Of a DNA stretch of 27,994 nucleotides, positions 8,792-17,796 are shown in pieces (within the stretch, counting starts at the first letter, position 1; every line of letters starts with the position of its first letter). The position numbers and the translations under genes are program-made. The DNA is from Sulfurospirillum sp. UBA6790. GTDB taxonomy: Bacteria; Campylobacterota; Campylobacteria; Campylobacterales; Sulfurospirillaceae. The DNA lies in assembly GCA_002452855.1 (NCBI GenBank), contig DKFS01000071.1, positions 1 through 27,994 on the forward strand, written 5' to 3'. A model generated the notes under the pieces. The model was not told the DNA's origin and searched no databases. It saw only the letters and a program-made list of their open reading frames with translations.

Positions 8792-9241
8792 GTGCGATAT
8801 TATAGTTATGAAGAATTTAAAGTTGATGTCAATACATTAGCCAAAGAGATGAAAGTTTATAATCCCGATGTCATTTTAGCCGTGGCACGTGGCGGTATGA
8901 CATTAGGACATTTTTTAGCGGAAGCTTTGGAAATGCGCTCATTGTATGCTATCAATTCGATTCATTACGAAGAGACTAGGAAACTTGATACCATCCAAAT
9001 TTTTAACATTCCCGATTTAAATCATGCAAAACGCGTTGTTATTGTGGATGATATTATCGATAGCGGTGAAACCATGATTGAAATAGAGCGTGTTTTGGGT
9101 AAACAATTCCCTGAGGTCGAGTTTAAAATAGCTTCCATATTTTACAAAGATAAAGCACTCCTTAGACCGGACTTTGCAGCACGCGAAGCAACGGAATGGA
9201 TTGAGTTTTTCTGGGACTTTCAAATTGACAAATACAAATAA
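8792..9241 (+). CDS. Purine phosphoribosyltransferase (xanthine/hypoxanthine type)
   Basis: A cytoplasmic type I phosphoribosyltransferase of 149 residues that should join a purine base to PRPP to make the nucleotide. The PRPP-binding signature is VVIVDDIIDSGETM (about residues 82-95). AVARGGMTLGHFLAEAL is the usual early loop, and the C-terminal TEWIEFFWDF recalls the base-stacking end of xanthine-guanine enzymes. The start is GTG at 8792 with AGGA upstream. It follows the NCS2 permease by 12 bases and is probably cotranscribed. A hairpin with a T-tract lies four bases after its stop. The base preference (xanthine, guanine or hypoxanthine) is not certain. Confidence 0.85.
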   Translation: MRYYSYEEFKVDVNTLAKEMKVYNPDVILAVARGGMTLGHFLAEALEMRSLYAINSIHYEETRKLDTIQIFNIPDLNHAKRVVIVDDIIDSGETMIEIERVLGKQFPEVEFKIASIFYKDKALLRPDFAAREATEWIEFFWDFQIDKYK

Positions 9242-10418
9242 AAAGGGGAGTGTAAGCTCCCTTTTTTCCTTTCTCTCTCGTTATCAACTTCTTATTATCT
9301 ACACGTGTACTATTTTAACGCTGTGTACGCTGTATGCTGTTCAGCCCATTCAACCGCTTTTTGAAAAAGAGTTTAGCCTAAGCCGTTTTGAGGCCGTTAT
9401 TTTTACGACGGTCATTATGCTTCCTTTGGGATTTGCACCAATTTTGTACGGTTATATTTTAGAGACATTATCGTCTAAGCACTTTTTGAGAAATGCAGTT
9501 TTGCTTTTAGGCGTGTTAGAGGTGTGTTTTGCGTGGAGTGATACCTACCCGATTCTTTTGGGAATCCGCGCGTTTCAAGGCCTTTTAATTCCTGCAGTTT
9601 TAACCTCTTTGATGAGTTATATTAGTTTTATTACGCCCAAAGAGAGAGTGCAACAAGCCATAGGCTATTATATTGGGGCGACGATTTTGGGTGGCTTTGT
9701 AGGAAGATTGCTTTCTGGCATTTTGAGTGACCTGTTTGGCTGGAGACTTTTTTTTATTCTGCTTGGCGTTGCTTTAATCTTGATGTACGGTTGTTTACAT
9801 TACGTCAGTGAAGAGGTGAAAGTTGATTTTGTTAAACCACGTTTTTCTCAGATTATGGATGTTTTGAAAAATAAAAGCTTTTTTAATATCTACGCAATGA
9901 TGTTCTTCATCTTCTTCGTATTTCAAGCGGTTCTTAATTTCTTGCCCTTTCAACTGAAAAACCTCAGTTCAAGTATGGGCTATGGTAAAGTCGGTATGAT
10001 GTATGCGGGCTATATTATTGGGTTTATTGTCTCCATTCGTATTTTATGGTTGATTCGCTTTTTTGGAAACGAAACGAAAACCATTGCTATTGGTATTATC
10101 ACTTACGTAATTGGGCTTCAAATTTTTCATATTAACAACTATATCGTGATGTTTGGCGGTATGTTTATCTTTTGCGCAGGTTTTTTTATTGTCCATTCGG
10201 TAGCATCAGGTTTGATTAGTAAACTTGCCCATGAAAAAAGAGCTATTTCCAATGGTTTGTATCTTTCGTTTTATTATGCAGGCGGAACTATAGGAACGTT
10301 TGCACCGGGTGTTTTTTACGAATACCTCGGTTGGCATGTTTTTATTGGACTTCTAGCTTTGGTGGCTCTCGCGACATTTTTTTTCGTATTTCAACTCAAA
10401 CAAGGACTTGCACGTTAG
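9225..10418 (+). CDS. MFS transporter, YnfM-like; start uncertain
   Basis: A 12-segment inner-membrane transporter of the major facilitator family. The first segment, followed by TLYAVQPIQPLFEKEFSLSR, and the later IRAFQGLLIPAVLTSLMSY and GRLLSGILSDLFGWR, resemble the YnfM/arabinose-efflux-like branch, whose substrate is unknown. The start is a problem. The open frame begins inside the preceding gene, with TTG codons at 9174, 9201 and 9225. After the terminator-like hairpin (9246-9267) there is no ATG, GTG or TTG until 9418, which would remove the first membrane segment. I give TTG 9225, with GGGA about 10 bases upstream, as the least bad choice; a rare start such as ATT or ATC just before the first membrane segment is the alternative. 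It is convergent with the HD-GYP gene, 16 bases apart. Confidence 0.72.
   Translation: MTNTNKKGSVSSLFSFLSRYQLLIIYTCTILTLCTLYAVQPIQPLFEKEFSLSRFEAVIFTTVIMLPLGFAPILYGYILETLSSKHFLRNAVLLLGVLEVCFAWSDTYPILLGIRAFQGLLIPAVLTSLMSYISFITPKERVQQAIGYYIGATILGGFVGRLLSGILSDLFGWRLFFILLGVALILMYGCLHYVSEEVKVDFVKPRFSQIMDVLKNKSFFNIYAMMFFIFFVFQAVLNFLPFQLKNLSSSMGYGKVGMMYAGYIIGFIVSIRILWLIRFFGNETKTIAIGIITYVIGLQIFHINNYIVMFGGMFIFCAGFFIVHSVASGLISKLAHEKRAISNGLYLSFYYAGGTIGTFAPGVFYEYLGWHVFIGLLALVALATFFFVFQLKQGLAR
9246..9267 (+). terminator. Terminator-like hairpin after the phosphoribosyltransferase
   Basis: GGGAG-TGTAAG-CTCCC followed by TTTTTT, starting four bases after the stop codon. It looks like an intrinsic terminator for the purine operon. 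It is odd because the open frame of the next gene (MFS transporter) runs through it with no usual start codon after it. Confidence 0.7.
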
Positions 10419-10419
10419 T

Positions 10420-10431
10420 TTTACATGTAAA
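10420..10431. repeat. TTTACATGTAAA palindrome, exact copy (between convergent genes)
   Basis: It fills most of the 16-base gap between the stops of the MFS gene and the HD-GYP gene. As an inverted repeat it could form a tiny hairpin in either transcript, but the copies inside genes argue against a terminator role. Confidence 0.85.
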
Positions 10432-10434
10432 TCG

Positions 10435-11478
10435 CTAGCTGCCTTTTTTAGGGTCGTCATGGAATTGTGCCATGATGGTTTTGATTTCATCGATACACGC
10501 TAGAAATGAATCGACCAACTCTGGGTCAAAGTGTTGTCCTTTTTGTTCAACCAAATATTCTACCGCTCGCTCAAAACTCCATGCCTCTTTATAGGGGCGT
10601 TTTGAAGTCAGCGCATCAAAAACATCGGCTATGGCCACAATACGCCCGACAAGAGGAATATCATACCCTTTGATGCCATACGGATACCCTTTACCATCAA
10701 ACCGTTCATGGTGGGTGAGTGCTACGATACGTGCTGTTTGCAGTAAAGAAGATTGGTGATTGCCGATGATGTTAGCTCCTTGTAATGGATGCTTTTTGAC
10801 AATCTCCCACTCTTCTGGCGTTAATGATCCTTCTTTTTTAAGGATATGATCGGGTGTACCAATTTTGCCGATGTCATGCATCGGAGCTGAGAGAAAAATA
10901 AGTTCTGTTCTTACGTTGTCAAGACCGATTTTTTCAGCAATCATTTTGGCATAAGCACTCATACGCAAAATATGTGTTCCTGTTTCATTGTCTTTAAATT
11001 CTGCGGCACGCCCTAATTGACGGATGACTTCCATCCGTGTTAGAACAATCTCTTCCGTTCGTTCTTCCAATTTTTGTTCAAGATTGCGTTGGTATTGTAG
11101 GAGAGATATTTGGGTATTGACTCTAGCTAATACGATAGAAGCATTCACAGGTTTTGTAATATAATCAACTGCTCCTAAACCAAGTCCTTCCGCCTCATCG
11201 GTACAATCAGTGAGTGCCGTCACAAAAATGATAGGGATATTGCGCGTAAGAGGATCGCTTTTGAGTTTTTTGCAGACATCATATCCATTCAATTCGGGCA
11301 TCATAATATCGAGTAAAATCAAATCTGGAATATCACCGCTTGCGATAAGATTAAGAGCTTTAATACCATTATTAGCAACTTTGACTTTATAGAATGGTTT
11401 TAAAATTTCACTTAAAACCATTAAGTTTTCAGGCGTATCATCCACGAGTAAAATCGTTTCCATTTTATATTCCGACAT
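10435..11478 (-). CDS. Response regulator with HD-GYP output domain (cyclic-di-GMP phosphodiesterase)
   Basis: A 347-residue cytoplasmic regulator. The receiver domain (1-120) has the acidic pair in LLVDD, phosphoacceptor D57 in LILLDIMMP and the conserved K109 in YITKP. A linker with coiled-coil character (about 128-160) leads to an HD-GYP domain: HDIGKIG (H201, D202), HHERFDGKGYP (256-266) and ADVFDALTSKRPYKEA. HD-GYP domains hydrolyse cyclic-di-GMP, and the complete motif suggests an active enzyme. Its ATG lies three bases after the stop of the hybrid kinase gene, with the ribosome site AAAGGG inside the end of that gene, so the two are translationally coupled and very probably form one pathway. 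The output would be a change in cyclic-di-GMP, for example in motility or biofilm; the phenotype is inference. Confidence 0.93.
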   Translation of the reverse strand: MSEYKMETILLVDDTPENLMVLSEILKPFYKVKVANNGIKALNLIASGDIPDLILLDIMMPELNGYDVCKKLKSDPLTRNIPIIFVTALTDCTDEAEGLGLGAVDYITKPVNASIVLARVNTQISLLQYQRNLEQKLEERTEEIVLTRMEVIRQLGRAAEFKDNETGTHILRMSAYAKMIAEKIGLDNVRTELIFLSAPMHDIGKIGTPDHILKKEGSLTPEEWEIVKKHPLQGANIIGNHQSSLLQTARIVALTHHERFDGKGYPYGIKGYDIPLVGRIVAIADVFDALTSKRPYKEAWSFERAVEYLVEQKGQHFDPELVDSFLACIDEIKTIMAQFHDDPKKGS

Positions 11479-11481
11479 ACG

Positions 11482-14400
11482 TTACCCTTTTGCTATAGTG
11501 TTTGCATGTAATGTTTCAAGAAGAGGCTCAATTAATGAAATGGCGTTTTCAAATTCAAATGACCTAATCTGTTCACAGGCTTCTAAAAGACGGATATCTT
11601 TACAGTGTTCTAACATCGCAGCATCATCCAATGCCGTTGCATCTGCACTACGCAATTTTTCGATTAATGCTAAAAGCGTTTGTTCATCAATACTATGCAA
11701 AGGTTGTTCATTGATGTCAGTGTCTTGTTGGCTTAATGTCTGAATTATAGCACTCAATGAACGTATTTTGGTATCAATAACTTTCAAAAGTGATGAATCT
11801 TCAGAAATAGGGTGCTCTGAAAGTTCTGCTTGTTGTGCTAATGTGGCTAGGTCATCTATCCCTAATGTTGCTACAATACCTTTGAGAGTATGGCATAAAC
11901 GTTTGGCTCCCTCGAAATCGTTGGCACGAACACACGCTTGGTAATTTTGAATAAAATAAATTTGTTCTTTGGCAAATGTTTTTAACAGTTGGCGATACAA
12001 TGTAACGTTACCACCGAGTCGCTCAATCGCATGGATGCTATCAATGCCTTCGAGGGTAAAAGAGGCTTGGGGTGCTGGCTTAGATGCAATGGGAGCGGTT
12101 TTTTTACAAAAATAGGCAATTTCAGCCAGTAATTTTTTTGAGTCGATGGGTTTTGAAATATACCCATCCATCCCCGAAGCATAACACTTTTCTTGGTCTC
12201 CCTTCATCGCATTTGCCGTCATAGCGACAATGGGGATTTCAAGATGCAACTCAGTACGAATTTTGTGGGTAGTCTCAAATCCATCTAAAACAGGCATTTG
12301 GCAATCCATCAAAATCATATCGGGAATCTCGTTTTTTAGAAGCCAATCAATTGCTTCTTGCCCGTTGGACGCTATATGAACAAGGATACCTTCTTCTGCT
12401 AGCATATCGTGTGCTACTTCTTGATTACTAGGGTTATCCTCCACGACTAAGATATACAATCCTGCTAAAGACAATGGCAAAATGGTTTTTTCAAAGACTT
12501 CTTGTACGGGTTCTACAAGGCGCTTATGCCCGTACATTGAAATAAGGGTGTCAAACAGGGTTGAAGAGGTGACGGGTTTGACAAGAATGGCATAAGGTTG
12601 TTGTTCGCCTAGTTTCTCAATAAGTTCTTCTTTATCGTAAGCGGTTACCATCATAATGGAAGCAATTTGATGCTCATATTGTTTTTCAATGAGGTTGAAA
12701 AGCGCAATGCCATCCATTCCTTTCATTTTCCAATCAATAATTGCAACATCGGCTTCAAACCCTTCATTGAGCAGTGTTATGGCTTCATGAGCATCTTTAC
12801 ATGTAACGCATCCCACGCCAAAGTTATAAAAAATTTCGGCAAAAATTTCAAGGGCCGTTTCGTTATCATCAACGACAAGAACTTTAAGTGCTTTTGTCAT
12901 AAGCGTTTGAGATGGTACACTAAAAGAGGTATCAATGCGCAATGGTATTTCAAACCAAAACGTACTGCCTTCATTAAAAACACTTTCACAACGAATTTCA
13001 CCGCCCATCATCATCACAAGCCCTTGTGCGATAGAAAGGCCAAGCCCTGTACCACCGTAGTTGCGCGTTGTAGACATGTCTGCCTGGGAAAAAGCGTTAA
13101 ATAACACATTCATCTGTTCAGGAGTAATACCAATACCCGTATCTTTGACTTCAAAGCGAATGACTTGTGTCCCTTCTTGCTCAGGAGATGCTTTTAAGCG
13201 GATAATAATCTCACCTTCATTCGTAAACTTAATGGCGTTCGAGACAAGATTTAACAGGATTTGTTTGAGCCGGAGGGGGTCACCTTTATAGTGGTACGCA
13301 GGAGCATTCCCATTATCAATCAGTAATTCCAATCCCTTTTGTTGCGCGCGAATACTCGTAAGGTCCGTGACAGAGACAATTAACTCTTCGAGTTGAAAGG
13401 GAATGGACTCAAGTTGAATTTTATTGGCTTCAATTTTAGAAAAATCCAAAATATCGTTAATAATATCCAGAAGATGATGCGATGCCTCTGCAACTTTTTT
13501 TAAATAGTGGCGCTCTTTTTCAGGTAAATCTTTGCGTAGAATAAGCTCTGTCATACCAATAATCGTGTTCATCGGTGTGCGTATCTCATGGCTCATATTG
13601 GCTAAGAATTGACTTTTGGCTTGATGGGCATGTGCCGTTTTCGCCATGGCTATTTTTAACTCTTCAGCCGCTTTTTGCAAACGTTGGTTGGTAAGGGTCA
13701 CTTCTTCTTCTGCTAATTTTCGTTTTTTGATTTCACGTTTCAGGATTAAAAGCCATAAAATAAAGCCAACACAGATAAGCAGTGCAATTAAAAGTACTTT
13801 TAATAGAAGGGAATAATCTGTTTTAGCTTGAATATCAACTTTAATATAACGCTTATAAAGCTGGTCTAACTCCTCATGGCTGATAGCATCAATGCCTTGA
13901 TTAATGATTGGAAGTAAATCGCCATTTTTCATTGCAATGACTAAAGCAAGTTCATCTTTTAGAATTCCGACAATTTTTATTTTTGTCAGTCCGCTGTTTT
14001 GTAAAGCATACCCTACAATAGGTGACATCTCTAAAAAAAGATCGGCTTTTTTATGTTCAACAGCCATTAATCCTTCTTCTGTTGTTTGAACAAAATAGGT
14101 CTTAATCGTAGGATAATGTTTTTGAAGGTAATGAAAAGCAGAAGAATCTTCACCCACCGCTACGACCAATTTTTGTTGTTGAACTTGCTCTAGATTGGTG
14201 ATAAAGTGTTCTGTTTTAAGTCCTGCTAAAACCAATTTAAATTTAAATAGAGGTTTACTGACGATTTCCCGTGGCGCAACATCAATCGCAATAAGTCCCG
14301 GCAAAATATCTAGTATTCCCGTGTCATAATGATTAAGAACAGAACTCCAGTTGTTATCATAGGCATAAGCAAAACGAAGAGACGTTTTTGATTCTAACAG

Positions 14401-14589
14401 ATGCAAATAATCGGCAATCATGCCGCTAATACGATGATTATTGACAAATACCAAAGGTTCCCACGATGTTTGGCTGTAAATCAAAGGTCTTTGAAGAGGA
14501 TATTTTTCCGTAGGTTCAGGGGCTGCATTCGCTAAAAATGGAAAAGAAAGTATCATGAGAATGCCGCACAGAATTGTCCATTGTTTCAT
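11482..14589 (-). CDS. BvgS-like hybrid sensor histidine kinase (periplasmic SBP-3 domain, two receivers, HPt)
   Basis: A 1035-residue multidomain phosphorelay kinase. Residues 1-22 form a signal peptide (FPFLANAA). Residues about 35-250 are one periplasmic solute-binding family 3 domain, as in BvgS. A membrane segment spans about 260-283 and is followed by a coiled coil. The kinase core has phosphoacceptor H334 in [11 protein letters not shown], the N-box in [15 protein letters not shown] and [12 protein letters not shown]. Receiver 1 (about 568-685) has D619 in AIIDWKMKG. Receiver 2 (about 711-825) has D762 in LMDCQMP and a lysine in YISKP. A C-terminal HPt domain has H900 in [12 protein letters not shown]. 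No PAS domain is seen. It is coupled to the HD-GYP regulator downstream and divergent from tctC. Family 3 domains usually bind amino acids or small acids; the ligand here is unknown. Confidence 0.93.
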   Translation of the reverse strand: MKQWTILCGILMILSFPFLANAAPEPTEKYPLQRPLIYSQTSWEPLVFVNNHRISGMIADYLHLLESKTSLRFAYAYDNNWSSVLNHYDTGILDILPGLIAIDVAPREIVSKPLFKFKLVLAGLKTEHFITNLEQVQQQKLVVAVGEDSSAFHYLQKHYPTIKTYFVQTTEEGLMAVEHKKADLFLEMSPIVGYALQNSGLTKIKIVGILKDELALVIAMKNGDLLPIINQGIDAISHEELDQLYKRYIKVDIQAKTDYSLLLKVLLIALLICVGFILWLLILKREIKKRKLAEEEVTLTNQRLQKAAEELKIAMAKTAHAHQAKSQFLANMSHEIRTPMNTIIGMTELILRKDLPEKERHYLKKVAEASHHLLDIINDILDFSKIEANKIQLESIPFQLEELIVSVTDLTSIRAQQKGLELLIDNGNAPAYHYKGDPLRLKQILLNLVSNAIKFTNEGEIIIRLKASPEQEGTQVIRFEVKDTGIGITPEQMNVLFNAFSQADMSTTRNYGGTGLGLSIAQGLVMMMGGEIRCESVFNEGSTFWFEIPLRIDTSFSVPSQTLMTKALKVLVVDDNETALEIFAEIFYNFGVGCVTCKDAHEAITLLNEGFEADVAIIDWKMKGMDGIALFNLIEKQYEHQIASIMMVTAYDKEELIEKLGEQQPYAILVKPVTSSTLFDTLISMYGHKRLVEPVQEVFEKTILPLSLAGLYILVVEDNPSNQEVAHDMLAEEGILVHIASNGQEAIDWLLKNEIPDMILMDCQMPVLDGFETTHKIRTELHLEIPIVAMTANAMKGDQEKCYASGMDGYISKPIDSKKLLAEIAYFCKKTAPIASKPAPQASFTLEGIDSIHAIERLGGNVTLYRQLLKTFAKEQIYFIQNYQACVRANDFEGAKRLCHTLKGIVATLGIDDLATLAQQAELSEHPISEDSSLLKVIDTKIRSLSAIIQTLSQQDTDINEQPLHSIDEQTLLALIEKLRSADATALDDAAMLEHCKDIRLLEACEQIRSFEFENAISLIEPLLETLHANTIAKG
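12796..12807. repeat. TTTACATGTAAA motif, 11/12 copy (in hybrid kinase gene)
   Basis: TTTACATGTAAC on the plus strand. In the gene it reads VTCK, in the same phase as the FTCK copies. Confidence 0.55.
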
Positions 14590-14867
14590 TGATAATACCT
14601 TATCGTTGCAATAAGACTAGTATAACGCGATGTTGTTTAATATTTTTTGAATGAATTTCATACACAATAAATGCTTTTTTTTATTCCTTAAAGTGAGAAA
14701 TAAAATGTTCATTAGACTATTAAAAGCGTGTAAATGTTTCAAAACGTATCAATAAATTTTATGCACTTTATACACAATATGTTATAAAAGCAAAAAATGT
14801 CTTTTATCTTGATTTGAAAAAGTTTATCGTGCTAGTATGTGTAAAATTTTAACAAAAGGAAGTCAGA
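14590..14867. promoter_or_regulatory. Divergent control region between the hybrid kinase and tctC
   Basis: 278 AT-rich bases that must hold promoters for both directions. A TATACT -10-like box for the kinase lies on the minus strand at 14624-14619. TACACAATA occurs twice in the same orientation, at 14661-14669 and 14771-14779, exactly 110 bases apart. The second copy follows TTTATGCAC (14758-14766), which occurs again upstream of the AbrB/cit operon. These are candidate regulator sites. No open reading frame of note was seen. Confidence 0.5.
14809..14838 (+). promoter_or_regulatory. Putative promoter of tctCBA
   Basis: TTGATT (14809-14814), 18 bases, then TAGTAT (14833-14838) with an extended TGN just before the -10 box. 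The first A of the tctC start codon is 30 bases downstream. Fits sigma-70 rules; not proven. Confidence 0.4.
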
Positions 14868-15845
14868 ATGAATAAAATGTTACAAATTGTAACTAGCATA
14901 GCTGCTCTTGTTGCACTTAGTGGTGCTGCACAAGCCTTTGAACCAAGTAAACCAGTCTGTTTGGCACCTGCAAAACCGGGTGGTGGGTTTGACCTTACGT
15001 GTCGTTTGCTCTCAAATTCGTTAGGTGCTTCTAAAATTATTAGTAAACCGATGATCGTCAATTTTATGCCCGGTGGTGTAGGTGCGGTTGCGTATAACCA
15101 TGTGATTGGTCAGCGTCCAAATGACCCAGAAATGGTTGTTGCCGTCAGTGCAGGGTCTGCTTTAAATATTGCTCAAGGAAAATTTGGTCAATTTGATGAA
15201 AATGCTGTGAGATGGTTAGCCGCTTTGGGAACTGATTATGGTGCGGTTATCGTGAAAGCAGATGCCAAATGGAATACGCTTGCTGAACTCGTCGCTGATT
15301 TAAAAGCAAATCCAAAAGGTTTTGCACTGGGTTCTGGTGGTTCTATCGGTTCTCAAGACTGGATGAAAGCAGCACTCATTGCTAAACTTGCCGGTATTAA
15401 TCCAAAAGACATGAAATACGTTGCGTTTGAAGGCGGTGGAGAGGCTTTAACAGCACTCCTTGGAAATCATATTCAAATTTATCCTGGTGATATCGCAGAA
15501 TTTTCAGGTCAAATGAGTTCTGGAAAGTATAAAGTACTTGCTGTCCTCTCAGAGGATAGACTTCCTGGCGTCATGCACAACATCCCAACGGCAAAAGAGC
15601 AAGGCTTTGATGTCACATGGCATATTTGGAGAGGGTATTATCTTGGACCAAAAGTCACCGATGAAGAGTACAACTATTGGGTAGAAACACTTCAAAAATT
15701 GGTGAAAACGGAAGAGTTCGCAAAAGAGAGAGAAGTAAGAGGGCTTTATCCATTTACGAAAATTGGCAAAGAATATGACACATTTGTCAAATCTGAAGTT
15801 CAAAAATATAGAGAATTAGCACGTGAAGCAGGACTTATCAAATGA
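14868..15845 (+). CDS. tctC: Tripartite tricarboxylate transporter, periplasmic substrate-binding protein TctC
   Basis: TctC is the periplasmic binding protein of the TTT uptake system; it captures citrate or a similar acid and hands it to TctBA. The 325-residue protein has a signal peptide of about 23 residues ending AAQA before FEPSK. The mature start CLAPAKPGGGFDLTCRLLS carries the PGGGFD motif that helps hold the carboxylate in this family, and two cysteines that may pair. AAAGGAAGTC precedes the ATG. Its stop overlaps the tctB start by ATGA. The location beside CitAB and citrate lyase makes citrate the most likely substrate. TTT binding proteins are very diverse in specificity, so this rests on context. 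Confidence 0.92.
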   Translation: MNKMLQIVTSIAALVALSGAAQAFEPSKPVCLAPAKPGGGFDLTCRLLSNSLGASKIISKPMIVNFMPGGVGAVAYNHVIGQRPNDPEMVVAVSAGSALNIAQGKFGQFDENAVRWLAALGTDYGAVIVKADAKWNTLAELVADLKANPKGFALGSGGSIGSQDWMKAALIAKLAGINPKDMKYVAFEGGGEALTALLGNHIQIYPGDIAEFSGQMSSGKYKVLAVLSEDRLPGVMHNIPTAKEQGFDVTWHIWRGYYLGPKVTDEEYNYWVETLQKLVKTEEFAKEREVRGLYPFTKIGKEYDTFVKSEVQKYRELAREAGLIK

Positions 15846-16285
15846 TCGACAGAGCCTTTGGAGTTTTTTTACTCCTGCTAGGTCTTTTTATACTGTATGG
15901 GGGACTTTCATTGGAAGTCCCTTTTTCGTATGATCCTCTAGGACCTAAAACATTTCCTGTGCTTATCGGTGGAGCATTAGCTTTACTTTCCGTCGTTGTG
16001 ATTGTCAAACCAAAACAAGCACGTTTCCCAGGATTAAATACGAATCTTAAAACCGTATTGATCGTTTTATTACTCATCATCTATGAAGTAACATTTAATT
16101 TTCTTGGCTTTTTATTGGCAACGTCATTGCTCGTATTTTTTCTTTCCAAGATTTTTAAAGGTACGACGTTGCAAGCATTTGGTTCTGGCGTAGGTGTTAG
16201 TTTAGTTGTCTATATGCTCTTTCATTACCTTCTTGAAGTACCCCTTCCCGCAGGTACCCTTTTCGCTAAGATATTAGGAGCCTAG
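15842..16285 (+). CDS. tctB: Tripartite tricarboxylate transporter, small membrane subunit TctB
   Basis: A 147-residue inner-membrane protein with four hydrophobic segments, the size and layout of the TctB small subunit. FSYDPLGPKTFPVLIGGAL after the first segment is the family pattern. The small subunit is needed for TTT transport but its exact role is not settled. The ATGA overlap with tctC and the two-base gap to tctA show one translationally coupled unit. Identity rests on this pattern and on its place between tctC and tctA. Confidence 0.88.
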   Translation: MIDRAFGVFLLLLGLFILYGGLSLEVPFSYDPLGPKTFPVLIGGALALLSVVVIVKPKQARFPGLNTNLKTVLIVLLLIIYEVTFNFLGFLLATSLLVFFLSKIFKGTTLQAFGSGVGVSLVVYMLFHYLLEVPLPAGTLFAKILGA

Positions 16286-16287
16286 CC

Positions 16288-17796
16288 ATGATGGACGTTT
16301 TTACATCATTAGCCCATGGTTTTGCAGTAGCTGCAACACCAACACACCTCTTTTTAGTTTTTTTAGGAAGCCTTTTAGGAACATTGTTTGGTGCCCTTCC
16401 AGGACTTGGACCAATCAATGGTGTCGCTATTTTATTGCCTATTTGTTATACCTTGGGTTTTCCAGTTGAGTCTTCTTTGATTATGCTTGCGGGTATCTAT
16501 TATGGAGCCGAGTTTGGAGGGCGCATCTCCAGTATTTTACTCAATGTGCCAGGCGACGCAGGAGCTGTATTTACAACATTAGATGGTTATCCGATGGCTC
16601 AAAAAGGACTTGCAGGTCCTGCTCTTGCGCTCTCAGGCGTTGCCTCTTTTGTTGGTGGGACTATTTCTATTATCGGTTTAACTTTCTTTGCACCGTTATT
16701 AGCAAGTATTGCGATTTATTTTGGACCTGCTGAATATTTTGTATTGATGATTTTTGCTTTTGCAACGATTTCAGCACTGATGGGATCTGATCCTATCAAA
16801 AGTATGATTGGTGTTTTAATTGGTCTTGCAGTTGGTATTGTAGGGGTTGATTCGACAACAGGTGTTATGCGTTTTACCTTTGGCGAAGCAGAATTGTACG
16901 ATGGTTTTGAGTTTTTAACCGTTATCGTTGGATTCTTTGCGGTGAGTGAAATTATGCTGATGTTAGAACATCACAGCAGTGATGATTTTGAAATGCCAAA
17001 AATAACTCGTGTTTATGTGACACTTAAAGAGTTGCTTGAATGTAAATGGACGATGGTTCGCTCATCTATTATTGGGTTTATCGTCGGTGTTTTGCCTGGA
17101 ACAGGTGCTTCTATCGCGAGTGCAGTTTCGTATACGATTGCACAAAAAATATCCGATAAAGAAGGCACGTTTGGAACAGGTGATATAAGAGGTCTTGCCG
17201 CTCCAGAATCTGCTAATAATGCATGTGCCGGTGGAGCTTTGGTTCCAATGCTAACCCTTGGTGTGCCAGGCAGCGGAACAACAGCCGTTTTATTGGGTGC
17301 GTTGATGCTTTATAATATTAATCCAGGTCCTATGCTTTTTGTGGAACAACCAACATTGGTTTGGGGATTAATTGCTTCAATGTATATTGGTAATGTGATG
17401 TTACTCATTATCAACTTTCCATTGGTGAGAGTTTTCACAAAAATCTTACAAGTGCCGTATTGGCTTTTAGTGCCTTCGGTTATTGTCCTGGCTTTTGTCG
17501 GCGTTTACTCGGTTAATACCAGCACTTTTGCTTTATTGCTGACCATTATCTTGGGTGTACTAGGCTATTTCTTACGTAAGCTTAATTATCCAATGGCGCC
17601 TGTTATTTTGGGTTTTGTTCTTGGAAAAATTATGGAAGACAATCTAAGACGTGCATTTGCCATGAGTGGTGGTGAAGTGAATATTCTTTTTCAAGGCACT
17701 ATTAATTGGATTCTTTGGGGAATGACACTGCTTATTTTATTGGTTCCTATTCTTGCAAAAGGGATATCTAAAAAATTTGCGCTTGGCAAAAAATAG
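16288..17796 (+). CDS. tctA: Tripartite tricarboxylate transporter, large membrane subunit TctA
   Basis: TctA is the 12-segment membrane permease of the TTT system, driven by an ion gradient. The 502-residue length is typical. The duplicated motif is plain: LFGALPGLGPING near residue 30 and VGVLPGTGASIASAVSY near residue 270, followed by APESANNACAGGALVPML and LGVPGSGTTAVLLGAL. AGGAG lies before the double ATG; the first is used here. It ends exactly where citB, on the other strand, ends: the two stop codons are adjacent with no terminator hairpin between them, so the two transcripts probably run into each other. Confidence 0.95.
   Translation: MMDVFTSLAHGFAVAATPTHLFLVFLGSLLGTLFGALPGLGPINGVAILLPICYTLGFPVESSLIMLAGIYYGAEFGGRISSILLNVPGDAGAVFTTLDGYPMAQKGLAGPALALSGVASFVGGTISIIGLTFFAPLLASIAIYFGPAEYFVLMIFAFATISALMGSDPIKSMIGVLIGLAVGIVGVDSTTGVMRFTFGEAELYDGFEFLTVIVGFFAVSEIMLMLEHHSSDDFEMPKITRVYVTLKELLECKWTMVRSSIIGFIVGVLPGTGASIASAVSYTIAQKISDKEGTFGTGDIRGLAAPESANNACAGGALVPMLTLGVPGSGTTAVLLGALMLYNINPGPMLFVEQPTLVWGLIASMYIGNVMLLIINFPLVRVFTKILQVPYWLLVPSVIVLAFVGVYSVNTSTFALLLTIILGVLGYFLRKLNYPMAPVILGFVLGKIMEDNLRRAFAMSGGEVNILFQGTINWILWGMTLLILLVPILAKGISKKFALGKK

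Noticed and set aside
4986..10431. TTTACATGTAAA as a simple operator or as a terminator
   Set aside because: Most copies lie inside genes of unrelated function, and the stem is too short and GC-poor to end transcription, so neither explains the whole set.
12667..13104. 145-residue open frame on the plus strand
   Set aside because: It lies fully antisense to the conserved kinase and receiver domains of the hybrid kinase and has no family likeness.
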